NCBI GenBank assembly: GCA_015680685.1
Contig: MNCI01020709.1
Span: 1-64,000 of the forward strand
DNA: 64,000 nucleotides
From: Gnetum montanum
Taxonomy: Eukaryota; Streptophyta; Gnetopsida; Gnetales; Gnetaceae
Reading direction: 5' to 3'
Under the pieces are notes generated by a model that had not been told where the DNA came from, searched no databases, and worked only from the letters and a program-made list of their open reading frames with translations. Below are positions 11,078 through 22,384 of the stretch, piece by piece; the stretch's first letter is position 1; the number at the start of each line of letters is the position of its first letter. A program made the translations under genes and the position numbers.

Positions 11078-13158
11078 GGTACGTGTTGGACATCGATCGT
11101 TGTGAACTGCTTTAGAAGATCTTTAGGCATATCGCAGTAGGGTTGTAAATGTACAACCTTGCAGGCGTAAACTCCTGTGATTTGATTTATAACAAGCATC
11201 GAATCGCCCCTAATCGCCAGGTGTCGAACATCAAGCTCTTTGGCCATTTGTAATCCCCTGAGGAGTCCCTCATACTTTGCCACATTGTTCGTATAGGGAA
11301 AGGTCAAGCGGCAAATGTGAAGATGCACATCCTCAGGTGATAGTGTAATGACTGTGGCAGCACTGCCGCCTCTAGTGGTTGAAGCACCGTCAAAATATAA
11401 CGTTGCTTCGGGGCCTATTAAAACAGGGCTTAAACTATGTACATGCTCATTCGGAAATTCAGGCTCTATGGTTGCCTAACTGTCAATGGGCGAGGTTATT
11501 AATTGGTCAGCTATAGCTTGGCCTTTCGTAGAAGATTGACCAATATAACGCAGATCGAATTCTACCATGATAGCTTTCCAACGACCTATTTTACTACTTT
11601 CGTACAGATTATTCGTAATAGCCCTAAGGATGTTATTTTTGCAGATTATGTTGACCTGGCTACGAAAGAGATAGTGTTTACACTTTTTGAGCGTAAACAC
11701 TAACGCTAAGCAATTACGCTCTACTTCATTGTACCTCGTTTCATACACACATAGAGCATGACTCAAGTAATATATGGGTACTTCTAACCCATCATCTCTC
11801 TTTTGACAGAGTAATGCCGCTAAGGCTACATCTGATGTTGCGAGGTAAATGTAAAATAGTTGATCCCTTTGTGGCGGGAATACTGTTGGCAAGCGTTGAA
11901 GTTCTTGCTTCAAGCTATCAAACGCATGCTGACAATCGTCTGTCCATTCAAAATTAACCCCCTTTTTAAGCAACTGTTGCATAGGGTGTAACTTATCTGT
12001 TAGTCTCAAAATGAACCACCTGATAAATTGTAACCTCCCTTGCAATTTGTGTAATTGCTTGAGAATTGTAGGGGGTGTCAATTCAACAATGGCTTTGACT
12101 TTGTCAGGATCTACTCGTATACCAATCTCTGATACCACAAACCTGAGCATGCATCTGGTTTTGACTCCGAATACACACTTCTTTGGGTTGAGCCAGAGGT
12201 CGTATTTAGAGCATCTTTTGAGGACTAACTCCAGATCCTCCGAATGATCTTCTAACCATATAGACTTAACAGCTATATCGTCAACATAATCATTCAGTCT
12301 CCCTAGGAGGTAATCGCTAAAGATGTACGTCATAGCTCATTGATACGTAGCTCTGGCATTTTTTAACCCAAAAAGCATCATGGTGTAGCAAAAGGTCCCC
12401 CAGGGTGTCATGGAGGTAGTTGTCAGCTGGTGTTCTGGGTTGATCCGTATTTGATTGTAGCCTAAGAAGCCATCCATGAAGGATAAAAGTGCATGCCCAG
12501 TGGTTGTATCCACTAGTTGGTCGATACTCGGTAATGGGAAATTATCTTTGATTGTAGCTTTGTTCAAGTCTCGGAAGTCTATGCAGATGCATATCCCTCC
12601 TGTCTTTTTAGGAACAACTACAATGTTAGATACGCAGTCTGAGTAATCGACTGTGCGAATAAAACTAGCCTGGTACAGCTTAGTGATCTCATCATGTACT
12701 GCTAGCGTGACTTCTTGCTTAATCTTTTGTGCTTTCTGTCTAACTACTTTGATATGGGGATCTAGGATTATGTTGTGTTGTATTAACCTTGGATCTACTC
12801 CCGGCATATCTTCGTATGACCATGCGAACACTATGATATTGTTCTGGAGGACCTGTCTTATGTTATCATGTACCTTTTGGTCTAGTAAAGAACTAACCTT
12901 AAGAGTTTTAGTCTCACCTTCATGCGTAACCACAGAGACCTCGTTAAGGGGGTCTTTGGTTACATCTCCAGCTTCCAGATCTAGCGTGTGCGTCAATTGT
13001 TCTGGCCAGTCCTAAGATGTTTCTAACGTGGCTATGGTTGCATCATCGAGGGCAAGGTTAGTTTCTACTAGTGCAGGATCAAATTATCTAATGATTTCCC
13101 CTTGGGGGCCTTTTAAAACTAGGAGTGTAGATAAAATTTCGTCCATTTGCCAATTACC
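11078..13158 (-). pseudogene. T2 pol: RT, RNase H and part of the second RNase H
   Basis: The frame begins after the conserved acceptor-like TTTTGCAG (its last base is 13159) and has an ATG shortly after, as in T1. N-terminal pol residues include LLDQKVHDNI and GVDPRLIQHN. The RT core (12996-12337) has KDNFPLPSIDQL, SFMDGFLGYNQI and WGTFCYTMM. The next piece (12333-11476) carries YVDD at 12285-12274 and the RNase H stretch YYLSHALCVYETRYNEVE. After a stop the archaeal-type RNase H resumes (11328 downward, YTNNVAKYEGLLRG, IRGDSMLVINQITG). It is cut at HVP by T1's LTR. Few stops interrupt RT, so this copy decayed less than T1's. Confidence 0.9.
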
Positions 13159-13493
13159 CTGCAAAATTATCAAATACGAGAGTAATTAGAAAGTTGCTAA
13201 GTTAAGTACCATAAGTATTTAGTGTATAACGCTTGGTTTATTCTAAAGATAAAAAGTATGTGATGTGACGTTGCCGAGCGTGAGAAGCTAACTGAATTTT
13301 GAACATCGTGAACAACCTGTAATTAATGCAACCTGATTACAAGGAGATAAGAAGCAATAGTTTAAGGTCATTTCGGACCGTAATGCATGCGATATCTGTC
13401 GCAATTAATGCCTTGATTTCCGGGTTCCAGCTCATACTAACATCAGTATTTGGGCAAGTCTCGCTTAAATCGGACGTTAAGTTGGTTAATTTT

Positions 13494-13502
13494 GTATATA
13501 AG
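13494..13502 (+). promoter_or_regulatory. TATA box of the T2 antisense gene
   Basis: GTATATAAG lies about 145 bp before the ATG at 13645. It matches GCATATAAG at the equivalent site in T1, and both leaders run into a GGAGAAGGAGCA-like purine stretch. The 13159-13490 interval between it and pol is also recognisably shared by the two copies. Confidence 0.6.
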
Positions 13503-13644
13503 TAGGCAATTCTTATTGAGAACAGGCTGTTGGCTATCGCGAATTTGAATTCTCGACTATCACAGAGAGAAGGAGAAGGAGCAAAAGAGTGCAGCACGTT
13601 ATTTGTGAAGGTGTTGAGGTGTGAAGGTGTTCAGGACTGCAACA

Positions 13645-16600
13645 ATGGTGTCGAAAGTTAGAGGAAAGAATACCAAGTTGGCTAAAATCGACGAAGTACA
13701 AGGGAGCCTGCAACGTGCTTCGTAAGCCTTGGTCGAAGTGAGAGATGTCACTCCTCTAAATCGGTAGGCCATTCCTTACTTACTCGTATTGCTTCTTGTG
13801 ATACGCTTTTGTTTTTCTTTTTGTGTTTATTCTTTTTGTGTCATCTGTGTAAATTAGAGTTTTAGGTTGTAGACCTTGCGTTAAAACGAGGGTTTAGACA
13901 ACAATATTGTGTCTATCGCCGTTGTCTGAGACAGACCTTGTACTATTACAAGGGTTTTGGCGATTTCGACTGTATGGCTAGAGTGTAATTTTGTAAATTT
14001 TCCTATAGTTTAAGCATGCAATCAGAATCTAGACGGTAACGCATTTTTTTTCTGTACAGTATCATGTTGAAACCCGTCCTAATCGTTTTGGATATAGTCA
14101 GGGTTTTATGTTGTATAAACCCTATCGTACCCAATGTTCTTCCCCCTTAGACTCGTTTGCAGGGGAGGGCTATATGGTTTCAAAAGGGTGCGATGGAGCT
14201 TCTGTAGTTTTTGCTATGTAACTACAGTATTATTGTGTGGTCGCACTTGTCAAGGGATGTGGCTGGTGCTATTTTGAAACATCTGTTAGTGGGTTCTACG
14301 CAGGGCATCCTGGCTTTCTTGACAGATAGGGCTATCAATACTGGTCATCCCCAAGACCGCGAACTTAGCGCCAGAGGGTTGAGGTGCTTAAGTTGGATCT
14401 GGGAAATGGCTAGGTTTAACTGTTACCATGCGTACAATACTTTGTTCATGGCTCGTCATGTCTCGACTTACTTTCAGAACCCACCAGGCACAGTGTATTA
14501 TTCGAGCGGGTAAGTTGTTTTACTGGTGGTATTATCGATATGTTTCTAATGTCTGAATTTGCTAAGCATAAGATAATAATGTGTCATATGATACAGGTTT
14601 TTCATCAACAAAAATGGATTAGTAGGCAATAATGATACTTTGTCTTGGACCAAAAAGGCAATAAAGGAGTTTACTTCTACCAGCAACATATGCGCTGGTG
14701 TAATGGGGCAAATGGCTTTCGACATTCATGAGTATCCCACCCGTTATGCTGATTCTTTTAAAAATTGTCAGAATCTCGGGTGGTTACACGAAGAATGGAC
14801 TTTGAACCCACCCCTTACCCTCGCGGACGTGCAGAGGAAACTTCCTCCATTTCCTTTGCCATTCAAACCTGGTAAGGTTTTGTTGTTGTTATTAGTTACA
14901 GTATATTATATTGTTTTTGTTGTTTTAAAATGGTGCGTAATGGTGTTTTCACTATGTTGACATGTGTCATGTATTATCAGTCAGGGAATCCCAGGAGATT
15001 ACCATCACTATTTCCGACCACGAGGCGAATACCCTTCTTTTCCGCTATGGCAACATTAAGGAAGCACAACGCTGGCTCGGCCACGTGGCGGCCCCAGTTG
15101 CGTTGGTCACCAAGTTGTGAGAAGCAAGGCTAATGCATTTATTTCTGGCTATAACCCTTGATGTCCCTGACAGCGAAATGTTAACGTTGGTTAACTTCTT
15201 CAGCAAGAGGGCTGAGCGTTTTTGCACATGCGTGCATCACATGCGTGTAAACTTTGATATCGACGCTCAGTTATTTGCTGACCTCTTCAGCGTCCCCTCT
15301 GATGGTCTTCCCATAGAGGAAAAATTGAGGAGGAGCGTCAAATGTTAGGAAGAGTTGGAGGAGTGGCTAGGGACCAAGAAGGAAACCAAGGGGATCCCTT
15401 GTGAAAAGATCGAATTAGAGATTGCCAAGACTATTTATCCCCTCTTCCGGGCCCGAGCTTTCCCCAAAACACTCTTGCAGGGGAAGTTCTTTACTATAGA
15501 ACAGGCCCGTATCATGTGGGAGGTGATGGAGGAACGGACCCAGTTTGACTGGGCTAACTATTTCGCTGAGGGGTTGCGCACTGAGATGGTCAGGCTCCAC
15601 CAGAAGCTTGAGTCTCGTTTCAGTGTGCACTTCACCTTCTTCATAGCTTGCCTCCGGCATTTTGCCAAATTTTTGGTTGTCCAGAGGAATGGGGTCTGGG
15701 TCCTACAATACTAAGACTAGTTATCCAAACCTTGGATTTCTCATATCTTCAGCACTACCTGGGCACAGGATCCTCCAGAGGGAATTAGGGAGTCTCTGTC
15801 TGTAACGACTAGGGATTTAGCGACACCTTGAATGCGGGGCCCTGATAGCGTGACTGGGGCACTTCCCACTTACACTGGTGATGCGTCACGAGGAAAGTGT
15901 TTGGCTACAGAGATAGTAGATGCCTCGATTTAGCAAAAAAGGCCTCGCTTAACCGAGGCGCCTGCGGAACCAACGAGTGGCACAGACAGAACTATGCAAG
16001 TTAGAGTTCAGCGGAGTAAACCTCCGCCTGGTAAGCGTAAATATATAGTGAAATTTATTGCAATTATTGTATCACGCAACTTTATTCAAAGTATTCTGAA
16101 TCATTTAAATGTGTTATGTGGCATGAATAGGGAGATCTACGGAGCGGTTGACCCCTGAAACAGGGGCAGTGGTAGTACGGCGTGGAGAAGGGACCTTAGT
16201 TTTGGAAGAGGAGGCCCCAGCTGTTAGAATAAGTGACGCACAGACCCTTGTGCGTGAGGAGATAGAGGAGGTGGAAAATGTTGATGCACCCCCACTACAT
16301 CAGGCAGAGGTTAGTGTATTAGAATTTTTTTAGGAATTCTGTTAATAACTAGAAAATTTGACTTAATTACGCTACAGATGAACAAGGTGCATCCCCGTCC
16401 GCCGTTGTCAGCAGAGTGTGGGGGGAATTCCCTGATAAGTTTGTCTTCATGGAAGGCATTGTCAATGATATGATTGAGCACCTCGAGCACGTGGATCCTG
16501 GAGCTGGTATGTTACTGCTATAACACGTTTATTTTATTATAAGGTTATAATTTTTATTTACATTTGATAATGTTTGTTATCAGGAGCTCGCCTTCGATGG

Positions 16601-17713
16601 GACCCTACGGAGCCCATTGACCTGGACACAGTGGAGCCTTCATCAGAAGGGGCAGTTGTGCCACGCAACATTTACGAGGAAATATATAAATGTATGTTAC
16701 ACTTGACCCGCTCCTTGTGGGAGAGTCAAAATGTCAATGAAGACCTCTGGAAGACACTGCAAAGGTTAGAGAAGGAAAAGGTGTCTCTGACCAAAGAGGT
16801 CGGAGACTTAAAATCACTATGTGAATTCCTGCAGGTGCAGGGAACGGGTGAAGAGGACTGGCATACGGCTATTATTGACTATGCTCGCTATTGGACCGTA
16901 GTCAGGAATAGCGTGCAAACCAGTCAGGAATTGGTGGAGCAAAGGATGCAAATAGAGCTCTTGGCCCAAAAGAACCAGGACTGGAAGGACTTTTGTGCAA
17001 GCATCCAAGAGTGGGGGCAGAAATAAAAATATCACAAGCATCTGTATAAGTGAGAAAGTCTCGCTTATCGTCAGCACTATTGAGATTCTGTCATCGAAGC
17101 TCAATCCTTGCGGGTATTCCTTGATGTCATTGGTGCATCCAAGGCCTTCGAGAAGTTCCAGGAGCAGGTGACGGTAAGCGCATCCCCAGAAAGAGAAGTT
17201 ACTCTTCCTAGGGATGAGACTATAATCCCTACTTTCTTCCCTGAACCACCTCGGTGGACTAGCGTGGAAAAAGGAAAGGTGAAGGCTGGCACTGATCTAG
17301 GGAATGGAGTTTGGTCTGAATTAACAGAGGACGAAATTATGCAACGCCTATGGGTCAGTTTAGATCAGCTCCCCTTTGCTGCGGACACAGGACCATCGCG
17401 AGTAAGTTTAAGTGTTATTGAATTTAAATTTTCTAGTTTATTCTATCATGGTTTTTTCTTATGTATTTATTGTATGTAGGTTCAGGGAGTGGATGCAGAA
17501 GGTGAACAGGGTGAGGAGCGTGTTCAGGAAGAAGAGCGTAATGAAACAGACCGTCCTCTTCGGGAGCCAGTGTTAGCGCAAGAACCCTGTGAATATGACC
17601 TTCCTCACGAAGGAATACTCTCTAAAAAGGATGGCCAACTTGAGGATGATTTGTTAGGGTTAGAGGCAGACTTAAGGGATACTGGTGACAGTGGTACTAG
17701 GGGGGATGCGTGA
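13645..17713 (+). pseudogene. Antisense multi-exon gene of T2 (best copy for exon structure)
   Basis: Eight exons: 13645-13763, 14060-14519, 14597-14871, 14981-16030, 16131-16319, 16378-16506, 16584-17401 and 17480-17713 (TGA). All introns are GT..AG and 58-296 bp long. Exons of 119, 275, 1050 and 129 bp match T1 exactly in length. Joined coding length is about 3,270 bp (about 1,090 residues). Exon 2 has VLIVLDIVRVLCCINP and IIVWSHLSRDV, FCP1/NIF HAD-like. Exon 4 carries RFCTCVHHMRVNFDIDA, TIYPLFRARAFPKTLLQGKF and FTFFIACLRHFAKFL, weakly recalling the plant transposon-protein family (Transposase_32). Exon 7 has long charged helices (SQNVNEDLWKTLQRLEKEKV), probably a coiled coil. Exon 8 is acidic. 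Stops in exons 1, 2, 4 and 7 and one missing base at the exon 5 end mark decay. The true function is unknown. Confidence 0.78.
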
Positions 17714-17879
17714 TTGCGATTACGCATGATTTTATTGATGAAATTTGGACAATGGTAATATGAATGTTGGCGAGATTACTCATGAGATTTTGTTTATGGT
17801 ATTTATTCAATTTTATGTCTTTATTTATATAAAGCGTAAACAGAATAGGTCGCGTTATTATGACTGTCGGATGGAATTG

Positions 17880-18103
17880 CTAGTTTTAGGCCGTTGCGGG
17901 CTGTCGTGTAGCGTTTGCGTAAGGTATAAACGAATGAACTCTCTAGTTTTAGGCCATTACGGGCCGTTACTAGTTTTAGGCCATTGCGGGCTACCGCTAG
18001 TTTTAGGTCGTTGCAGGCTGCCGCTAGTTTTAGGCCGTTGTGGGCCATCGCTAGTTTTAGGCCGTTGCGGGCCGTCGCTAGTTTTAGGCCGTTGCGGGCC
18101 GTC
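17880..18103 (-). repeat. Spacer tandem array A in T2, 27-bp unit
   Basis: On the plus strand CTAGTTTTAGG recurs at 17880 and then at 17943, 17970, 17997, 18024, 18051 and 18078, an exact 27-bp period. The unit is CTAGTTTTAGGCCGTTGCGG followed by GCCGTCG. The longer spacing after the first unit contains a CGTTTGCGTAAGG segment like the 50-bp unit of T1. Because 27 is a multiple of three, the array keeps frames open on both strands; these are not taken as genes. Confidence 0.9.
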
Positions 18104-18333
18104 TGCGTACGTCTGGGAGTGTATTTGATAAAAATATACATATCTGCGTAATCGTGCTAACATGACTAGTAGAAGTCAAAAAGCGTAAATGGCTTAAAAA
18201 TGGAGAATATAAATAGCGTAATGAACATAATGCGTAAATATGTATGTATATTAAAGAAAACTGACAATCAAATTTGGTAAGCATAAATGAAAAACTGGTG
18301 AAAATGTAACGATGTGCGTAAATACCATTGAGA

Positions 18334-20121
18334 TCACTCGCTAACCCACAATTGTTTTTTAATGGCTTTTACGTTCAGTGATGCGTAAGGACGAAGAGGT
18401 TTATGACCTGACTCTTCCGCATCATCCCCTTCTCCCTGAAATGGTAAGTTTGCCCAGGCTAGGCTGTCATCATTCATTTCGACTTGTTCGGGGATCTGGA
18501 TATGGGTTTGACTTTCGGGCATCTCGATCTCCAAACCTCGTTCCTCCTCGACGTTATTGATAGTCCTAGGCATTATTTCATCACCGTGTATTACTACCTC
18601 TCCCCCTACATAAGGTAAGTGTATCTCTTGATGTATTGGTGATGAAACTGTCCTCAGTTGGGCTAGCCAGGACCTCCCTAGAATCAGGTTGAAGCTGGGC
18701 ATCTCCTCGACAACGAGAAATGTGGCGTCTATTGGGAATTGATCCCCTACCACAAATTCAATACGCACCATCCCCTGGACTTGCACCTGTGCCCCATTGA
18801 ACAAAATTAGGCATGATGTCATTGTAGGACTGATCTGGTCGACCAAGCCCAACTTATCCACTATAGGATAAGGGATGACATTCGCAGCCTTGCCATCGTC
18901 AATGTGCACTCTCCGGATCCGATATTGACCAACCCGGATGGTGATAAACATGGGTTCTGTCGTTACTCGACCTTTCTCTAGATCATCTTTGATAGATTTA
19001 TCGTGAAAGGTCAAAGGGGTTGGTTTAGGTTGTTCAATGGCGGGAGGAAGCATGATAGCATGTATCGCTTCCTCTTCTACTGGTAAGCCTTCATCCACTG
19101 GTATGGATGTCAGCATATGAACCATAGCCTCACGGTGCTTTTGGGATGTCATAAGTAGGTCATAGAGGCTGAGCATTGTATTTTTCTATTTCAGAGCCTG
19201 CTTGACCTGCGTAAATGTGTCGAGGAGGTCCCATTCTCGGTTGGGTTGTTTATCCCCTCTATCTTCTTCCATTCGCCCTAAGAGACAAATCTCCCGAGGC
19301 AGAACAGCGTTAGTCGGAGGGTTATGTTTCTTCCTGCCGAGGGGAGGTGGCTGTGTTTTTGTACCCTTATCTTGACCATAAGTTGCAGGTGCAGGGATAG
19401 AGGCCAGGGGCCTGGGCTTAGCGAAGCCTAGTGTAGAGTGGTTTTTGGTAGCATTAGCTGACACATCTCCTTCCTTTTTTTTGTTTGGTGGCAGTTGGTA
19501 GTTTTGGTTAGAAGCTTGCCCCTGCGTAAAAGGGGTAGCCAGTGGTCTTGGTACCCTAAGGATAAAAGGCACCTTAGGAGTGGGCGCGGGCGTGGCCACG
19601 GCTTTATCGTCAATGTGAGGTTGAGTTAAAGTTGGAGAGGATGCCCTAATAACGAAGGGTGGCCTCGGGACGCCGCTAACTGCCAATGAAAAACCTGTCC
19701 CCTGGGGTGAGTTGGTAGGTACACATAAAATAAAGGGTTGTTTAGGTGGTACCTTCCCTTCACTGTCTATACTTATCACGTTGATTGTGTACGATGCGTT
19801 ATTTGCATTTAACGGGTCCTTGTACACATGCAACACTTGGTTTTCAAGACAGGTTGGACTACTGCCGTCTAGTTTCACAGAACCATCGTCAATCATGTGT
19901 TGAATTTCATCTTTCAATGCCCAGCAGTAATCGGTGTCGTGACCACACAACTGATGGTAGTCACAAAAACGGTCCAGCCTAAAAGACCTCGGAACTGGTG
20001 ATTCGTTAGGTAGGGCTAAAGAAGGATTCTTCAGCAATTCACAATGATGCCTGTGATGCTGGAGAGCTTCTTCGAATACCTTCTTATTCTGAATGTATCC
20101 TGCCCCTAATAGTTTTTTCAA
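18334..20121 (-). pseudogene. T2 gag C-terminus and aspartic protease
   Basis: The zinc knuckle appears as CDYHQLCGHDTDYC, a C-x2-H-x4-H-x4-C variant known from Tat gag. A long proline-rich linker follows in which KQPFILCVP, RPPFVIRAS and VPFILRVP repeat a PF-hydrophobic-VP motif. After a stop near 19180 comes the protease with HIDDGKAANV in place of the usual D-S/T-G and the flap-end motif FNLILGRSWL. The protease processes the gag-pol polyprotein. The frame ends LWVSE at TGA (18334-18336), and array A begins about 230 bp further on. Confidence 0.85.
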
Positions 20122-20186
20122 CAGTTTCGAATGTTTTATAGCCAGGGCTGTATACTTTGAATGATCTTTACGCTCAAAGTTTGGCT

Positions 20187-22131
20187 TTAGCTGGGGGGCT
20201 TTTCAGGGGCAGGTATGTCTTGACCAGTGCTGCTTGCACTAGCTGTGGTCTCAGGGGACACCGCGGGTGCCTTCTTGTTCTTGTTTTTAGTGCCTTCAAT
20301 CAGTGCAGCTACCGTCATTATTGTTGCTTTACCTTTGTCCTTACCCTTATTGTTAGCATTTTTATAGGCCACATACGTCGGGTCTTTGCTAGCCTCTGCA
20401 GCATCTTGAATGCTCTTAGTCTGGGCAAAAGCCTGACTTAAGGAGTGAGGGGCAAGGTAATACAGCTTAGACTTGATGAAATCGTTGACTGCTCCTTTCA
20501 AGATAGCCAGCAAATGGGCTTCCACGATAGGCTCACGGATTTCATTCAAAGTAGCACTCCATCGCTGTATAAACTTTTGGACTGGTTCAAGTGGATCTTG
20601 TTTCACTCCCATAAGTTGATCTAACGTGGCCTCTGGCTTTAAGTTATATTTAAAGCAAGTCACAAATTGTGTTAGGAGCTCTTCCAAGGTTGAGATCAAA
20701 GAGTGAGGGAGCGCTCGATACCAGTCCAAAGCTTTCCCTGCCAGAGACATTGCAAAGACACGGATGATCGTATGAGGGCATTGTTGTAACAATAAGGATT
20801 CAGACCTGAAGGTAACCAGGTGCACATTAGGGTCTCCTTCCCCATTATATTTAGTAAAATGGGGTAACGACATCCCTGGGGGCAATGATAGCATAGGAAC
20901 TACTGGACTGATGGGATCATCCTGATAGAAATCCATGATTTGTATGGTATCAGAGCCAGCAGCTTTAAGATGCTTAACTTCCTCAGTGAGGGTCTGAATA
21001 AGTAGAAACGCTTGATCTAGGCTTGTTGATGGAGAAGTCTACACAGGAGGAGCAGGGGGTTGAACTGAAAGGGCAATGCTAGGTAGCGAGAATGTAGCGA
21101 TGGCTTGGCTGACAGGTGGTGCAGCAGGGACTATCCCCGCAGATGGAGCTGCCTGTGGAAGCCACCACCCACCAGGTTGAGCAGAGAGATTGGCTGTCGC
21201 CAGGTGTGTAGGATGGAGATTGTAAGGGTATTGCGGGTTTATTTGTGGGACATTCATGGTAGGTGCGGCTAAGGGTTGCGCACTGTATAAGGTAGATTGA
21301 TTATGTGAAATGGACAGGATCCACTGACCAATCGTGGGTTGTTGAATGGATTTTTGTGATTGAACAGTGGTGGCGATCTGTTGCCTTGCAAAGGGTTGCA
21401 CCAGATTTTGCACCAGGTGGGTTAGAGGTGTGGTATGAGGTTGCACGTGGGGAATAAAATGGGGTGCGGTGGATGCAGGTACCACCGACGGAATACTAAT
21501 TACACGTGGCAATGAGACTGCCCCCGTGGAGATGGTATTTGCACTTGCAAGACAGATGATTGCGTAGTGACCTGTGGGATGACAGGAATGTGGGTTTGGG
21601 TGGTCGTGACTGAGTTGAGATGGGCAGCTTCTCTGGTGAGAGGAAACAGGGGATTTATGTATGTGTGGGGGCTGAGGGTATGGTATGAATCCATGTGTTC
21701 AGACTGGGCTGCGAATTCATTTCTTCCTCTTCCCCATTTTGTGGTTCTAGAATGGACTGTGTAGCCTGACTCCTAGCCATAACCAGTTGAGTCAGGAGTT
21801 CATGATAATGCTCAGTCAGGGGGATAATGTCGTAGGCGGTAGGGCTGAAATCTTGACCCCCTCTGTGGACCAGCTCAAAATTTTGTTTTGCCTCAATCTC
21901 GACTTGGCTAAGGGTAAGCTTTGCCTAGATCTTGACGCAGATGAAATTATCTTCTTTAGGAGTCACAACAGTGAATACAAGATCTTTGCCCTGTAATCTC
22001 AATGAGCGGCGTGACGGTCCCTGAGGTCCTATTGCACCTGAAGCTAGTCTGATGGTGGCGGTGGGATTTACAGATGTGGCACCTGAGTCAGTGATGATCA
22101 TGGTAGCAGTGGTTGCATATGCGGAATCCAT
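20187..22131 (-). pseudogene. T2 gag
   Basis: The structural capsid protein. It starts at ATG 22131 (MDSAYATTATM). An N-terminal part with HRGGQDF and YDIIPLTEHYHELL is found in three frames, so at least two frameshifts have occurred. A proline- and glutamine-rich stretch follows (21512-21039). The retrotransposon gag core (20936-20187) has MDFYQDDPISP, LPHFTKYNGEGDPNVHL, AGKALDWYRALP and LDQLMGVKQDPLEPVQKFI. T3 has the same protein (43123 onward). Confidence 0.87.
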
Positions 22132-22360
22132 TTCTCAGATAGGTTAACGACAAGAAATGACAGGATCTAAAAGGAACGGCCAAACAGTACTATGATTTGG
22201 GCTTTTTACCCTATAGGATTCCAAAGGAATCATTGCTGTGACCAATCTACACCTCACGATTTTTTCGTAAACTTCCCTAGAGGTATTACGTCTACATTTT
22301 TATGGACGTGGGTATAGATCGCTTACAGGGCTACCCGTAAAATATGGATCGGAGGTTCAG

Positions 22361-22384
22361 GCCCTTCTTCTAGCGCCAAAAAAT
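22361..22384 (-). promoter_or_regulatory. T2 primer-binding site
   Basis: Just after the LTR end (22385) the minus strand reads TTTTTTGGCGCTAGAAGAAG, whose TGGCGCTAGAAG part is the expected tRNA-complementary site. T3 has TTGGTGCTAGAAGGAGGTC in the same place. I do not name the tRNA. Confidence 0.65.

Noticed and set aside
14981-16030. Exon 4 as a true DNA transposase
   Set aside because: The resemblance to the 'putative plant transposon protein' family is weak, no catalytic DDE triad is visible, and there are no terminal inverted repeats.
13645-17713. Antisense gene as an independent host gene into which T2's parts inserted
   Set aside because: The same gene is in the same place and orientation in T1, so it belongs to the element family.
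17880-18103. CRISPR-like regular repeat
   Set aside because: There are no unique spacers, the units are contiguous, and the context is a plant retroelement.
17745-18128. Open frame with repeated LVLGRCGPS
   Set aside because: It is a translation of the 27-bp array; a unit divisible by three keeps frames open by itself.
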